Positions 17,619 to 25,876 of a stretch of DNA of 64,000 nucleotides are shown piece by piece. The stretch comes from Flavobacterium anhuiense (GTDB lineage Bacteria > Bacteroidota > Bacteroidia > Flavobacteriales > Flavobacteriaceae): NCBI RefSeq assembly GCF_004151235.1, contig NZ_JUIV01000009.1, positions 1-64,000 on the forward strand, read 5' to 3'. The notes beneath the pieces were generated by a model. That model made no database searches, was not told the origin of the DNA, and saw nothing but the letters and a program-made list of their open reading frames with translations. Positions within the stretch are counted from its first letter, which is position 1. Every line of letters begins with the position of its first letter. A program made the position numbers and the translations under genes.

Positions 17619-17664
17619 TTCACCATTTCTGTAAGCAATTATAGAGGTGGTGAATTTCTTTTTG
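17619..17664 (+). terminator. Terminator of the RND efflux operon
   Basis: Stem of 12 pairs (17619-17630 with 17643-17654, two G-T pairs) closed by a 12-base loop and followed by TTTCTTTTT. Confidence 0.65.
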
Positions 17665-17722
17665 AATTGAATTAAAAAAGAATAGTGCAACGGAATCTGT
17701 GCTTTCGGGTTTCAGGGCAAAC

Positions 17723-17755
17723 AAAAAAGCCATCCTAAATAAGGATAGCTTTTTC
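17723..17755 (-). terminator. Terminator of the ring-cleaving dioxygenase gene
   Basis: AAAAAGC-x-ATCCT and AGGAT-x-GCTTTTT pair with one internal mismatch. On the minus strand this gives a hairpin with a U-tract, 46 bases past the stop codon. Confidence 0.65.
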
Positions 17756-17800
17756 AAAATAGTTGTGTGTTTCGGGATCAAACCCAGTTTAGCTTTTCAA

Positions 17801-18739
17801 TTAATTAATTTTAACCAAATGAGCTTCAATAGCAGCTCTTTGCGGCTCGTATTGAGCTGGAAGTTTTAAGTTTTGACCTAATTCTTCTAAGCTTTCGTCT
17901 ACAGTAAATCCAGGATTATCAGTTGCAATTTCGAATAAAACTCCGCCCGGTTCTCTGAAATATAGAGAGTGGAAATACTGTCTGTCAATTTGCGGCGTAA
18001 TCTGTAATCCGTAATCTTCAATTTTTTCTCTAAATTTCATCAAAATTTCGTCGTTTGGAACACGGAATGCTACGTGATGAACAGTTCCGTTTGCGTTTAA
18101 ACCGCGTTTTTCTTCTGGCAATTCTACCAAGTCAACAATTGCAGCATTTTCTACAGCATCTGTAGCATAACGGTAACGGTTTACTTCCTGATCGATTAAT
18201 TTGTAACCGAATATGTCTGTTAAGATGGCAGCGGTTGCTTTGATGCTGTTTAAAGTCAATGTAATGTTATGAAAACCTTTTGTAGCCACATCAGCTTTTA
18301 CTTCGTCAGTTTCCCAAGCTTTTCTGTTATCGTCTGTTTTAGATTCGATTAACTCTAATTTTAATCCGTCTGGATCTAAGAAAGTCAAATATTTTTCTCC
18401 AAACTTTTCAGCTGGTTTATTGTAAATTACATTGTATTTTTCAAAACGTTTCTGCCAGAAATCCAAACTTCCTTTTGGAACAGAATAACCAATTTCTGTT
18501 GCCATTCCAGAACCTTTTCTTCCTTGTTGGATTCCTTCTCCCCAAGGGAAAAAAGTGAGAATTGTTCCAGCGCTTCCCACTTCGTCACCAAAGTAAAAAT
18601 GGTATGTTCCAGGATCGTCAAAGTTTACTGTTTTTTTGATAAATCTTAATCCTAAAACTTTTGAATAAAAGTCAAAATTACGTTTAGCGTCACCTGCGAT
18701 TGCAGTAATATGGTGTAAGCCTAATATTTTATTTTCCAT
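17801..18739 (-). CDS. Ring-cleaving dioxygenase, VOC family (MhqO/LinE-like)
   Basis: 312-residue type-I extradiol-dioxygenase-like protein made of two vicinal-oxygen-chelate modules. Each begins with a metal-ligand His (LGLHHITAIAGDAKRNFDFY near residue 8; FHNITLTLNSIKATAAIL near residue 155). The C-terminal part has VHHVAFRVPNDE and FEIATDNPGF with a Glu ligand. This is the layout of Bacillus MhqA/MhqO proteins, which respond to quinones and electrophiles. It has its own promoter (18779-18823) with a palindrome shared by two other stress-type promoters, and its own terminator. Substrate not known. Confidence 0.85.
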   Translation of the reverse strand: MENKILGLHHITAIAGDAKRNFDFYSKVLGLRFIKKTVNFDDPGTYHFYFGDEVGSAGTILTFFPWGEGIQQGRKGSGMATEIGYSVPKGSLDFWQKRFEKYNVIYNKPAEKFGEKYLTFLDPDGLKLELIESKTDDNRKAWETDEVKADVATKGFHNITLTLNSIKATAAILTDIFGYKLIDQEVNRYRYATDAVENAAIVDLVELPEEKRGLNANGTVHHVAFRVPNDEILMKFREKIEDYGLQITPQIDRQYFHSLYFREPGGVLFEIATDNPGFTVDESLEELGQNLKLPAQYEPQRAAIEAHLVKIN

Positions 18740-18778
18740 GGTATTTGTTATATTAAATTGTTATTGATTTTTCTTTTA

Positions 18779-18823
18779 CAAATTTACGTCCGTTATGCTT
18801 CTGCATCGATTAACCTAGATTAA
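18779..18823 (-). promoter_or_regulatory. Promoter of the ring-cleaving dioxygenase, with TTAAT-N4-ATTAA-type palindrome
   Basis: On the minus strand: -7 element TAAATTTG (18779-18786), a full match to TAnnTTTG, 40 bases before the ATG. Exactly 23 bp upstream is TTAATCTAGGTTAA (18810-18823), palindromic but for one base. The identical arrangement at 26806-26850 carries the perfect palindrome. With the -7 element placed normally, the palindrome centre falls near -42, a class-II activator position. Confidence 0.7.
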
Positions 18824-18935
18824 GAAATGAAAAATGGCACGTTTTAGAAATTTTCAAAGAATAACCAAATCCTATTCCATTTGATTAAACGCTTTATTTT
18901 CAGGGTTTTTAAGAAAGGTCTAATTTGGTATTACA

Positions 18936-18945
18936 CGATATATCG
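18936..18945. promoter_or_regulatory. CGATATATCG palindrome
   Basis: Perfect 10-bp palindrome in the gap upstream of the ring-cleaving dioxygenase. The exact sequence occurs again at 25460-25469, also intergenic. A related TAGCGATATAT half-site is upstream of the genes at 46230 and 51689. Confidence 0.35.
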
Positions 18946-18984
18946 AGACTTTACTGATATGAAATGGCATATTTAGAGAATCAC

Positions 18985-19311
18985 AAGAATATTTTTCTCA
19001 CAGATTTAAACTGATTCAAGCCGATTAAATATTTAATCTTTCTTAAACACATAGAAACATAGTTTTTTTTGGGATGTATAAAAGGCGTTTCACTTATATA
19101 AATACACATAGAGTCTTGCGCTTACTTTTGATTTTTTTTCACGCAGATTTAAATAGATTTAAGCAGATTGAAATTTATTATTGATTTAATTTTAGAAAAA
19201 ACTTTGCGACTCTTTGTGAGATTCCTTTTTAGTATTTGCAAAAAAAAAACTTTGTGCCTTAGCGCCTTCGTGGCAAAAAAAAATCCTTTTAATCTGTGAC
19301 ACTTTTTTAAA
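18985..19311. repeat. Array of intergenic repeat modules
   Basis: The gap between the dioxygenase and cupin genes (572 bases in all) holds no gene. It carries modules seen elsewhere: AAACACATAGAAACATAG near 19042; CACGCAGATTTAAA near 19140; CTTTGCGACTCT near 19203; and GCCTTCGTGGC near 19263. They are mostly in one orientation here, not folded into a full palindrome as at 2725-3088. Confidence 0.75.
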
Positions 19312-19662
19312 TTACAATTTTATAAATATTGATTTTCGCAGCTTTGGCTCGATATTTTTAGTTTTGTGGCCTTTTCCGGTAGTATCTTCTACCAATAAAA
19401 TTGAACCGGTCGGGAATGTTCTTTTTTCTCCCAGGGAAGTTTCGATTTCTACGCCACCTTCCAGTAAAACAATATACTGGCGGTCTGGCGCATTATGAAA
19501 ATCGTAATCGTAAGACGGACTTACTTCTCTGAAAACAATAGATTTGACAGGCTCATCATCAGATAAAAATCCGATATCGCCATTGTTTTTCAACGGAACT
19601 TGAAAGTCTTCAAAATGACTTTCTCCGTTAGCATCGCTGTAAACACGAGTTATGGTAATCAT
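19312..19662 (-). CDS. Cupin-domain protein
   Basis: 116-residue single-domain cupin. The second half shows the double-stranded beta-helix pattern RQYIVLLEGGVEIETSLGEKRTFPTGSILLVEDTTGKGHKT, with a metal-binding-like His in GKGH. The classical first-motif HxH is replaced by HNAPDRQ, so metal binding is uncertain. The start codon overlaps the esterase stop codon by a base, so it is co-translated with that gene. Its role is unknown; cupins in such operons may act on the same electrophilic compounds. Confidence 0.75.
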   Translation of the reverse strand: MITITRVYSDANGESHFEDFQVPLKNNGDIGFLSDDEPVKSIVFREVSPSYDYDFHNAPDRQYIVLLEGGVEIETSLGEKRTFPTGSILLVEDTTGKGHKTKNIEPKLRKSIFIKL

Positions 19663-20282
19663 TATTTTTTATTAAAAATCAATGCATTTGCACAATCTAC
19701 TTCATCCTGACTGATGGTGTGTCCCATATTTGGATAGATTTTTTTAGTAACGTCAGCACCCATTTTTTCCATAAGTGCTTCGGTATCATTCACTCTTTCT
19801 ACAGGAACGTGAAAATCAGGATCGCTTGTTCCAATAAAAACGGGCGTATTTTCAAAGTTTCCAGAATAATGATTTTCATACACCTTATCACCAATTAATC
19901 CGCCTGTAAAAGCTACGATTCCGCCATACTTTGCAGCATTTCGAGTTGTAAATTCCAAAGCAAGGCAAGCACCTTGAGAAAAACCTAAGAAATAAATATT
20001 TTCTTTTTCAATTCCGTTTTGCTGAATAGCAACAACAACCTGATGAATTGCATCCAAAGATTTTGAAAATGAAGGTTCATTTTCGTTTAGCGGAGCCAAA
20101 AACGAATACGGATACCAAGTTCTATTTTCTGCCTGAGGAGCAACCAGTGCAAAATCTTCTACTTTAAGATGTTTTGCGATAGAAAGAATATCATGCGCAC
20201 TAGCACCGCGACCGTGAATCATGATTAGGGCTTTTTTGGCTTCATTTAAAGGAACACCGCCTGTAAATATATCTGTATTCAT
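19662..20282 (-). CDS. Phospholipase/carboxylesterase family hydrolase (MhqD-like)
   Basis: 206-residue alpha/beta hydrolase. It has the oxyanion-side motif MIHGRGASAHD (residues 22-32), the nucleophile elbow GFSQGACLAL, a Asp in TSDPDFHVP and a catalytic His in NMGHTIS. This is the layout of carboxylesterases such as Bacillus MhqD, a quinone-responsive hydrolase. Cupin gene follows with 1-base overlap. It lies near the MhqO-like dioxygenase, supporting a shared role in handling quinone-like compounds (inference). Confidence 0.85.
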   Translation of the reverse strand: MNTDIFTGGVPLNEAKKALIMIHGRGASAHDILSIAKHLKVEDFALVAPQAENRTWYPYSFLAPLNENEPSFSKSLDAIHQVVVAIQQNGIEKENIYFLGFSQGACLALEFTTRNAAKYGGIVAFTGGLIGDKVYENHYSGNFENTPVFIGTSDPDFHVPVERVNDTEALMEKMGADVTKKIYPNMGHTISQDEVDCANALIFNKK

Positions 20283-20322
20283 AATAAATTTTTAATTTTT
20301 TTAAATCTGCAACTGTCTTTTT

Positions 20323-20461
20323 AAACACATAGAAACATAGTTTTTGTTACGATCAAAAGGCGTTTCACTTAGTTTAAAAAAACACAGATCTATGTGTGAG
20401 AAACTAGTTTCTTTCTTTATTCTTTTCCAAAATCAAGAAAAATCTAAGTTTCTATGTGTTT
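20323..20461. repeat. Palindrome with ACACATAGAAAC arms
   Basis: Outer arms 20323-20336 and 20448-20461 are perfectly inverted (14 of 14). The centre has the palindrome AGAAACTAGTTTCT (20399-20412). Much of the right half (AAACTAGTTTCTTTC through CAAAATCAAG) recurs in inverse orientation at 22122-22165. Confidence 0.85.
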
Positions 20462-20482
20462 AATATTTATAGACTAAAGAGC

Positions 20483-20776
20483 TTAAGATTTCTTCCAAAT
20501 ATCTTCGTATTCATCTGGATGTCTTTTGAATTGAGCGTGCACATAAGGACAAAGCGGCAAAACCTTCAAATTGTTGGCGCGAACATACGATACCATTTCT
20601 TCTAAAAGTTTCTTTGCATAACCTTTTCCTTCTGCTTCCGGTTCAACTCCAGTGTGATAAACCGTCAATAGATCAGGTTTGATACTTACCGTCATTTCTC
20701 CCAGTTTTTTACCGTCAACATATAGATTGAAAGCACCATGTTTTTTTTCGTCTAATTCTAATTTTATTGTTTCCAT
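20483..20776 (-). CDS. GNAT-family N-acetyltransferase (YjdJ-like)
   Basis: 97-residue single-domain protein of the short GCN5-related N-acetyltransferase group (PF14542). It has strands NLYVDGKKLGEMTVSI and LLTVYHTGVEPEAEGKGYAKKLLEEMV, in which EGKGYAKKL is the acetyl-CoA pyrophosphate loop, and ends in LCPYVHAQFKRHPDEYEDIW, typical of the group. I chose ATG 20776 (METIKLELDEK); two in-frame ATG codons upstream (20818, 20848) would add residues not seen in this family. The acetyl acceptor is unknown. Confidence 0.85.
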   Translation of the reverse strand: METIKLELDEKKHGAFNLYVDGKKLGEMTVSIKPDLLTVYHTGVEPEAEGKGYAKKLLEEMVSYVRANNLKVLPLCPYVHAQFKRHPDEYEDIWKKS

Positions 20777-20897
20777 ATTATTGGGTTGTATTTTTATTTT
20801 ATACCTAATATCCGTCATTTCTTTTTTAGGAAAAAGAGAGAAAACCATTCTTTAAAGATAGTATATTATTAGTAAACTGCAATTCAAAAAAGCTTGT

Positions 20898-21569
20898 TTA
20901 CTGGCTGTCTCGATGGTACAAATAGCAAATAATCATAGCAATTCCTGGCAGAATTAAAGTCCCTAATCCGAAAAACTTTCCTGCAACAGCTCCAAGAAAA
21001 CATCCTACAAGAAATCCGATTATAGTAACTAATTGCTTTTTAAAACTTAATAAAACTTCAGCGTCTTTAAATCCGTTTTTTAATAAATTTCCTAAATCAA
21101 GAGAGGCTTGAGTTACGTTTCCTGTCATCATAGTTGTCGGGCCGTGTGTTTCTTTGGCGTAAAGCTTTCCAAAAGCATTCTGTAGTCCCATTGCAAATAC
21201 AGTCGTCATGGCAACCGTGTACATCGTCCATTCTTCGAAATTTTGCAGGTAACCAAAAACATACGATGCAATGCCGCTTAAAACCAACATTATTCCTTCC
21301 CAAAATAAGATAGTGTAGCGATTAGTGGCTTTTAAGGCAATTCTTCCTCCAGTAATTACCGCAATAATAAAAATAGGGAAAGTAAGCAGTTTTATCCACG
21401 CATGAAGATCTGAGCCTTTGATAATCTGGTAAGCAAATACGATAAAGTTGCCTGTAACGTGCGCCGAAAATATCGAATCGGCGGCGACAAAGGTTACGGT
21501 ATCGCAATACCCTGCTATGATTGTTAAAAGCAGGGTTACGTACCAGATATTGTTTTGTTTTACTTCCAT
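20898..21569 (-). CDS. YoaK/DUF1275 family membrane protein
   Basis: 223-residue membrane protein with about six transmembrane helices. The conserved start (LLLTIIAGYCDTVTFV..DSIFSAHVTGNFIVFA) and the GLQNAFGKLY...TMMTGNVTQ motif are diagnostic of DUF1275. Function in bacteria is not established; a transporter-like role is often suggested. It begins 9 bases after the dps stop codon, so they are one transcription unit. Confidence 0.85.
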   Translation of the reverse strand: MEVKQNNIWYVTLLLTIIAGYCDTVTFVAADSIFSAHVTGNFIVFAYQIIKGSDLHAWIKLLTFPIFIIAVITGGRIALKATNRYTILFWEGIMLVLSGIASYVFGYLQNFEEWTMYTVAMTTVFAMGLQNAFGKLYAKETHGPTTMMTGNVTQASLDLGNLLKNGFKDAEVLLSFKKQLVTIIGFLVGCFLGAVAGKFFGLGTLILPGIAMIICYLYHRDSQ

Positions 21570-21578
21570 AATTTCTTT

Positions 21579-22052
21579 TTAGTTTAAATGAGCGCGAAGC
21601 ATCCACGTCATTTTTTCATGATTTTCTACAAGACCTGTAATAAAATCGCTTGTTCCTGCATCTTGCAGATCGTTAGCAATAAGATTGATGTTTTCTCGCA
21701 GATAAATAATAATGCTTTCGTGATCTAAAAGTAATTCTTTAATAAAACCATTGCTGTCATTTTTCTCTTGTAATTCTTCAGTAAGATGTGTTAAAGCTAA
21801 GAAATCTTTTAAAGTAGCAGGAGTATAATGTCCTAAAGAACGGATTCTTTCTGCTACAGTATCAACAATTTCGTCAATTGCATCATATTGTTGTTCAAAG
21901 AAAATATGCTTGTTATAAAAATCTGGACCTTCAACGTTCCAGTGTGCTCTTTTTGTTTTGGTGTAAAGTATAAATTCGTCTGCAAGAACTTTAGTTAAAA
22001 TCTCTACGATTTTTGAGATGTTTTCTTGTTTGATTCCGATGTTTGCTTTCAT
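21579..22052 (-). CDS. dps: Dps family DNA-binding / ferroxidase protein
   Basis: 157-residue ferritin-like four-helix protein that forms dodecamers, oxidises Fe(II) with peroxide and protects DNA. The ferroxidase ligands are present: RAHWNVEGPDFYNKHIFFEQQYDAIDE has the His, the Asp/His and the E-x3-D residues. Length fits the family. It lacks a long basic N-terminal tail, so DNA binding may be weak. It is the first gene before DUF1275. Upstream (22053-22372) is repeat DNA, including three tandem TTATGAG units at about 22072-22091. Confidence 0.9.
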   Translation of the reverse strand: MKANIGIKQENISKIVEILTKVLADEFILYTKTKRAHWNVEGPDFYNKHIFFEQQYDAIDEIVDTVAERIRSLGHYTPATLKDFLALTHLTEELQEKNDSNGFIKELLLDHESIIIYLRENINLIANDLQDAGTSDFITGLVENHEKMTWMLRAHLN

Positions 22053-22108
22053 TTTAAATTGGATTTAATAAGTTATGAGTTATGAGTTATGGAGGAATCT
22101 AAATGAAT

Positions 22109-22350
22109 AAACACATAGAAACATAGGTTTTTCTTGATTTTGAAAAAGAATAAAGAAAGAAACTAGTTTCTAACACATAGATTTATTAACGCTTTGTGAG
22201 AACTTTGTCAAAGTTTTAAACTTTGACAAAGTTTGTAATGGAAAATATCCGCCTAATCTGCTCAATCTGCGAGAGAATAAAAATATGCTATGTGTATTAA
22301 TGCAAAGAGAAACGCCTTTTACTCAATCCCAAAAAGCTATGTTTCTATGT
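22109..22350. repeat. Concentric palindrome with ACATAGAAACATAG outer arms
   Basis: Outer arms 22113-22126 and 22337-22350 are perfectly inverted (14 of 14). A central palindrome AACTTTGTCAAAG / CTTTGACAAAGTT lies at 22201-22213 and 22221-22233. Parts match the 20323-20461 repeat inverted. The gap between DoxX and dps (320 bases) holds no gene. Confidence 0.85.
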
Positions 22351-22372
22351 CTTAAAAATATTTGTGTTTAAA

Positions 22373-22807
22373 TTAATTGTTTAATAATGTTACTAAATAA
22401 TGATCTAGTGAATATGTTCCTGCACCAAGAGCAAGAAGCAGTAATAAAGATAAAGTGTACATGTATGGTACATCGCGCACTTCGAGCGAATCGTTTTTGT
22501 GAACCACAAAATAGCCAATTGCCGTTACGCCAATTGTGGGCAAGACAGCGAGCCTTGTTCCAAGTCCGAGAATAATGAAAAACGGAATTACAGTATCTGA
22601 AAACGTTGCTACTAAACCGTTTAGTTTTTCTGGCAAATGCAACGGATTTGGAACATGTTCTTTTTGTCCGTTTTCAACTCTGAATTTCTTCATTCCGTGT
22701 ACTCTAAATAATTCAACAGCAAGCAGAACTCTAAAAGCTAAAAGCGCTGCATTGTTGAATGAGGTTCCTAAGTCGGAGTACAATATTTGTTTTATAAATT
22801 CGATCAT
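22373..22807 (-). CDS. DoxX family membrane protein
   Basis: 144-residue protein with four hydrophobic segments. DoxX-type features include the N-terminal amphipathic helix, FRVLLAVELFRVHGMKKF, PLHLPEKLNGLVATFSDTVIPFFIILGLGTRLAVLP and a C-terminal YMYTLSLLLLLALGAG helix. I chose ATG 22807; a TTG at 22834 would extend into the upstream amidohydrolase gene, whose stop is at 22819. Second DoxX in the window. Adjacent to the amidohydrolase and the redox-stress genes, hinting at the same regulon. Confidence 0.8.
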   Translation of the reverse strand: MIEFIKQILYSDLGTSFNNAALLAFRVLLAVELFRVHGMKKFRVENGQKEHVPNPLHLPEKLNGLVATFSDTVIPFFIILGLGTRLAVLPTIGVTAIGYFVVHKNDSLEVRDVPYMYTLSLLLLLALGAGTYSLDHYLVTLLNN

Positions 22808-22818
22808 TTCTTTAAAAT

Positions 22819-24705
22819 TTAAAAAGCAAAACAAGAACAGCCTAAAGCTCCCCAGAATGCATTATAATTATTAACTGGAACATTGCTCAATCGAGCCGCA
22901 TCGTGATTGTGTAAATGAACGTCGCAACTTCCGCTGCAGCTATGAATCTGCGATGTTATTTTTGGTTTTGCATCGGCTTTTGCATTTTTTTCAATTGCAC
23001 TCTGCAGACCGCTTCTCACAGGATATCCGTTGTAAATATTTGTTGGTGACCAATCTGGCAAAATCGGAATATGAGGCGGGGAGAAAGAAGAAAAATCTCC
23101 GTTTGCATACACAATTTTTCCGTCTACAATAGTCAAATCGGCTTCGATTTTTTTAATGTCTTCGTCGTCAATTGTAAAATAATCTCGGTCTAAAACCACT
23201 AAATCGGCAAACATGCCTACTTTGACATCTCCTTTTTTAGTTTGTTCTTGCGAAAACCAAGCGCTTCCTCTGGTATACAATTCCAAAGCAGTTTGTCTAT
23301 TCAATCTGGTTTCGTTGTACAATTGCAATCCTCCGACAGTTTTACCAACGGTCATCCAATACATTGAAACCCACGGGTTGTAACTGCTAACGCGCGTTGC
23401 ATCTGAACCCGCACCGACAGGAACTTCCATTTCGATCATTTTCTTAATTGGCGGTGTATTTTCAGCGGCTTTCGTACCGTAGCGATCTGTGAAATATTCC
23501 CCTTGATACGCCATTCTGCTTTGTACAGCAATTCCGCCACCTAAAGCTTTTACACGTTCGATGTTTCTTTCGTCAATCGTTTCAGCGTGGTCAAATATCC
23601 AAGGAAGTCCGTTAAAAGGAATGTCTTGATTTATCTTTTCAAAAACATTCAAAAATCGCGTAATACTTTCGTTATAAGTCGCATGCAGTCTAAATGGCCA
23701 ACGGTTTTCTACCAGAAGACGAACCACTTTTTCTAAATCGGCTTCCATGTTTTCTGGAAGATCTGGTCTAGGCTGCAGAAAATCTTCAAAATCGGCAGCA
23801 GAGAAAACTAACATTTCGCCAGCGCCATTGTGACGGTACATGTCATTTCCTTGATATAATTTTACGGTATCAATCCAATCTGAAAAATCTTCAAATTCGT
23901 GTTTTGGCTTTTGCGTGAAAAGATTGTACGCAATTCTTACCGTCAGTTGTTTCTTTTCATTCAATTCATTAACCACTTTATAATCGTCGGGAAAATTCTG
24001 AAATCCGCCACCAGCATCAATGACACTTGTGATTCCGAAACGATTCAGTTCTTTCATAAAATGACGCGTTGAATTGATCTGATGCTCATAAGAAAGAGCA
24101 GGACCTTTAGCCAAAGTAGAATATAAAATCATCGCATTTGGCGTTGCAATAATAAGTCCTGTTGGTTCTCCGTTTGAATCGCGCTCTATTTGTCCACCCG
24201 GAGGCGCAGGAGTATTTTTGTTGTAACCAACAGCTCTCAGCGCAGCTCTGTTCATAATGGCTCTATCGTATAAGTGCAGAATAAAAACAGGAGTATCTGG
24301 CGCAATAGCATTGATTTCTTCTAAAGTTGGCATTCTGCGTTCGGCAAACTGAAATTCCGACCAACCGCCAACCACACGAACCCATTGCGGATTTGGCGTG
24401 CGGTCTACCTGCTCTTTCAGCATTCGAAGCGCATCGGCTAGGGAAGGAACTCCGTCCCAACGCAATTCTAAATTATAATTTAATCCGCCACGGATAAGGT
24501 GAATATGTGAATCGTTTATTCCAGGAACAGCTCTTTTATTCTGAAGGTCGATTATTTTGGTTTCCTCAGAAGCAAACTGCATAATATCGCTGTCGTTTCC
24601 AACTCCGATAAATTTTCCATCTTTAATGGCTACTGCTGTAACGTCTGGCGTTTCTGGATTGAAACTATGAATTTTTCCGTTGAATAAAATTAAATCTGCT
24701 TTCAT
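22819..24705 (-). CDS. YtcJ-like amidohydrolase with Cys/His-rich tail
   Basis: 628-residue metal-dependent amidohydrolase of the YtcJ/Amidohydro_3 group. The TIM barrel shows the metal HxH (NDSHIHLIRGG), RLHATYNES, WIFDHAETIDER and GAGSDATRVSSYNPW with the catalytic Asp. Beta-sandwich portions at both ends carry LILFNGKIHSF and VGMFADLVVLDRDYF. No signal peptide. Unusual is the last 50 residues: HSCSGSCDVHLHNHD and LGCSCFAF, a Cys/His-rich tail which could bind metal. Substrate unknown. DoxX starts 12 bases after the stop. Confidence 0.85.
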   Translation of the reverse strand: MKADLILFNGKIHSFNPETPDVTAVAIKDGKFIGVGNDSDIMQFASEETKIIDLQNKRAVPGINDSHIHLIRGGLNYNLELRWDGVPSLADALRMLKEQVDRTPNPQWVRVVGGWSEFQFAERRMPTLEEINAIAPDTPVFILHLYDRAIMNRAALRAVGYNKNTPAPPGGQIERDSNGEPTGLIIATPNAMILYSTLAKGPALSYEHQINSTRHFMKELNRFGITSVIDAGGGFQNFPDDYKVVNELNEKKQLTVRIAYNLFTQKPKHEFEDFSDWIDTVKLYQGNDMYRHNGAGEMLVFSAADFEDFLQPRPDLPENMEADLEKVVRLLVENRWPFRLHATYNESITRFLNVFEKINQDIPFNGLPWIFDHAETIDERNIERVKALGGGIAVQSRMAYQGEYFTDRYGTKAAENTPPIKKMIEMEVPVGAGSDATRVSSYNPWVSMYWMTVGKTVGGLQLYNETRLNRQTALELYTRGSAWFSQEQTKKGDVKVGMFADLVVLDRDYFTIDDEDIKKIEADLTIVDGKIVYANGDFSSFSPPHIPILPDWSPTNIYNGYPVRSGLQSAIEKNAKADAKPKITSQIHSCSGSCDVHLHNHDAARLSNVPVNNYNAFWGALGCSCFAF

Positions 24706-24766
24706 AATTCGATTATTTAGAGTTGAGCCTCGGATAGGTATATAGGTTTAAATGAACTCTTTTAGA

Positions 24767-25399
24767 TTAGTGTTTCAACATAGTGTGTGCATATTGGATG
24801 CCTATTCCGTAAGAACCTCCATATTTTTTCATTAAAGAAGTTACAGGACCATAAGTAGCTTCGCGTGCCCAGTCTCTTTGAAGTTCTAATAAATATTGGA
24901 TAGAAGTTACAGGAATTGCACCAGCTTGCACCATTCTCTGTACAGCACGTTCGTGAGCTTCTTTGCTTACGTCACCACAGGCATCTGTAATAATGTAAAC
25001 TTCGTAACCCTCCTCAATAGCCGATAATGCTGGTCCAACTATGCAAACGCTTGTCCATAATCCGGCAAGAACAATTTTCTTTTTATTTTTTGCTACAATA
25101 GCTTTATAGGCATTTTCGTCTTCCCAAGTATTCATTGTAGTTCTGTCAATATATCCAGAATTAGCAATTGGATAAAATTCTTCAACTTCAGGAAAAACAG
25201 GGCCAGAGAAGCTTTCTTCTGCGACTGTAGTTACAACTGTTGCCACATTAAAGATTTTTGATGCTCCAGAAACGATAGCTACATTTGTACGTAATTCGCT
25301 TACTGGAATATTGTGTGTTGCGAAAGCCATTTGCCCTTCAAAATCGATTAGTACTAAGGCGTGATTATCTGGTGTCAATAAGTTAGATGATGGTTTCAT
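24767..25399 (-). CDS. Isochorismatase-fold cysteine hydrolase (YcaC-like)
   Basis: 210-residue cysteine hydrolase of the isochorismatase superfamily. Catalytic Asp in LVLIDFEGQMAF, a Lys in the KKKIVLAGL region and nucleophile Cys in GLWTSVCIVGPAL are all visible. The C-terminal extension ELQRDWAREATYGP is typical of YcaC-type proteins. The true substrates of YcaC are not established. It is 61 bases upstream of the amidohydrolase in the same direction. A CGATATATCG palindrome lies 61 bases before its start codon. Confidence 0.87.
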   Translation of the reverse strand: MKPSSNLLTPDNHALVLIDFEGQMAFATHNIPVSELRTNVAIVSGASKIFNVATVVTTVAEESFSGPVFPEVEEFYPIANSGYIDRTTMNTWEDENAYKAIVAKNKKKIVLAGLWTSVCIVGPALSAIEEGYEVYIITDACGDVSKEAHERAVQRMVQAGAIPVTSIQYLLELQRDWAREATYGPVTSLMKKYGGSYGIGIQYAHTMLKH

Positions 25400-25459
25400 G
25401 ATGTTTATTTTTTTAGAGTTACAATTAGTTATAGAGTATTTAGATTCCGAGAGAACTAG

Positions 25460-25469
25460 CGATATATCG
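25460..25469. promoter_or_regulatory. CGATATATCG palindrome (extended TAGCGATATATCGTTA)
   Basis: Exact copy of the palindrome at 18936-18945, 61 bases upstream of the YcaC-like gene. The longer form TAGCGATATATCGTTA is palindromic apart from one position and includes the TAGCGATATAT half-site found at 46931-46942. Confidence 0.4.
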
Positions 25470-25501
25470 TTATTTTGTTGAGATACGCTATTATTTTAAT
25501 A

Positions 25502-25819
25502 TTAATGAGTAGAAAGCTTTTTAATCATTTCGGCAGAAGTAGAGTCTGCATAAATTCCAAAAGCACTGGTTAGGACACCTTTTACATTGTAGATGTCAGA
25601 GGTTATGCCGTATACGATATCTTCATCGCCAGGATCGGTATCGCCTTCAAAACGAAATAAATATTCGATTTTGAATTCTTCTGGAGACATTCTAATAGTG
25701 TTGGTATTGCATCGAAGACAATCTGTATCAAGATTGAAGTTTTCTGTAAAACCTTGTAAATTCAACCATTGTAAGGCTTCTGTAACGGTTTCAAAATAGG
25801 GTTGTTGTAATGCACTCAT
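25502..25819 (-). CDS. Conserved small protein of unknown function
   Basis: 105-residue acidic soluble protein with a CLRCNTNTIRM Cys-x-x-Cys pair (near residues 33-37), the motif MSPEEFKIEYLFRFEGDTDPGDEDIVYGI, and an alpha-helical end. Similar Bacteroidota proteins are often called phosphoribosylpyrophosphate synthetase. That name is not supported: it is one third the length and has no PRPP-binding loop. Located between the YcaC-like gene and an alpha/beta hydrolase in the same orientation. Confidence 0.75.
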   Translation of the reverse strand: MSALQQPYFETVTEALQWLNLQGFTENFNLDTDCLRCNTNTIRMSPEEFKIEYLFRFEGDTDPGDEDIVYGITSDIYNVKGVLTSAFGIYADSTSAEMIKKLSTH

Positions 25820-25834
25820 GATTTTGGGAGGTTA

Positions 25835-25864
25835 AACTGCCTGCAAAGAATTTTGCAGACAGTT
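25835..25864 (-). terminator. Hairpin after the alpha/beta hydrolase gene
   Basis: A near-perfect inverted repeat (AACTG-x-CTGCAAA with TTTGCAG-x-CAGTT, four-base loop) lies 12 bases past the stop codon. The T-tract is short, so termination may be partial and the next gene may be read through. Confidence 0.5.
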
Positions 25865-25876
25865 GTATTTTTGGAG

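Noticed and set aside
25502..25819. Naming this protein phosphoribosylpyrophosphate synthetase
   Set aside because: It is only 105 residues and has no PRPP loop or ATP motif of that enzyme; the common database name appears to be a mislabel.
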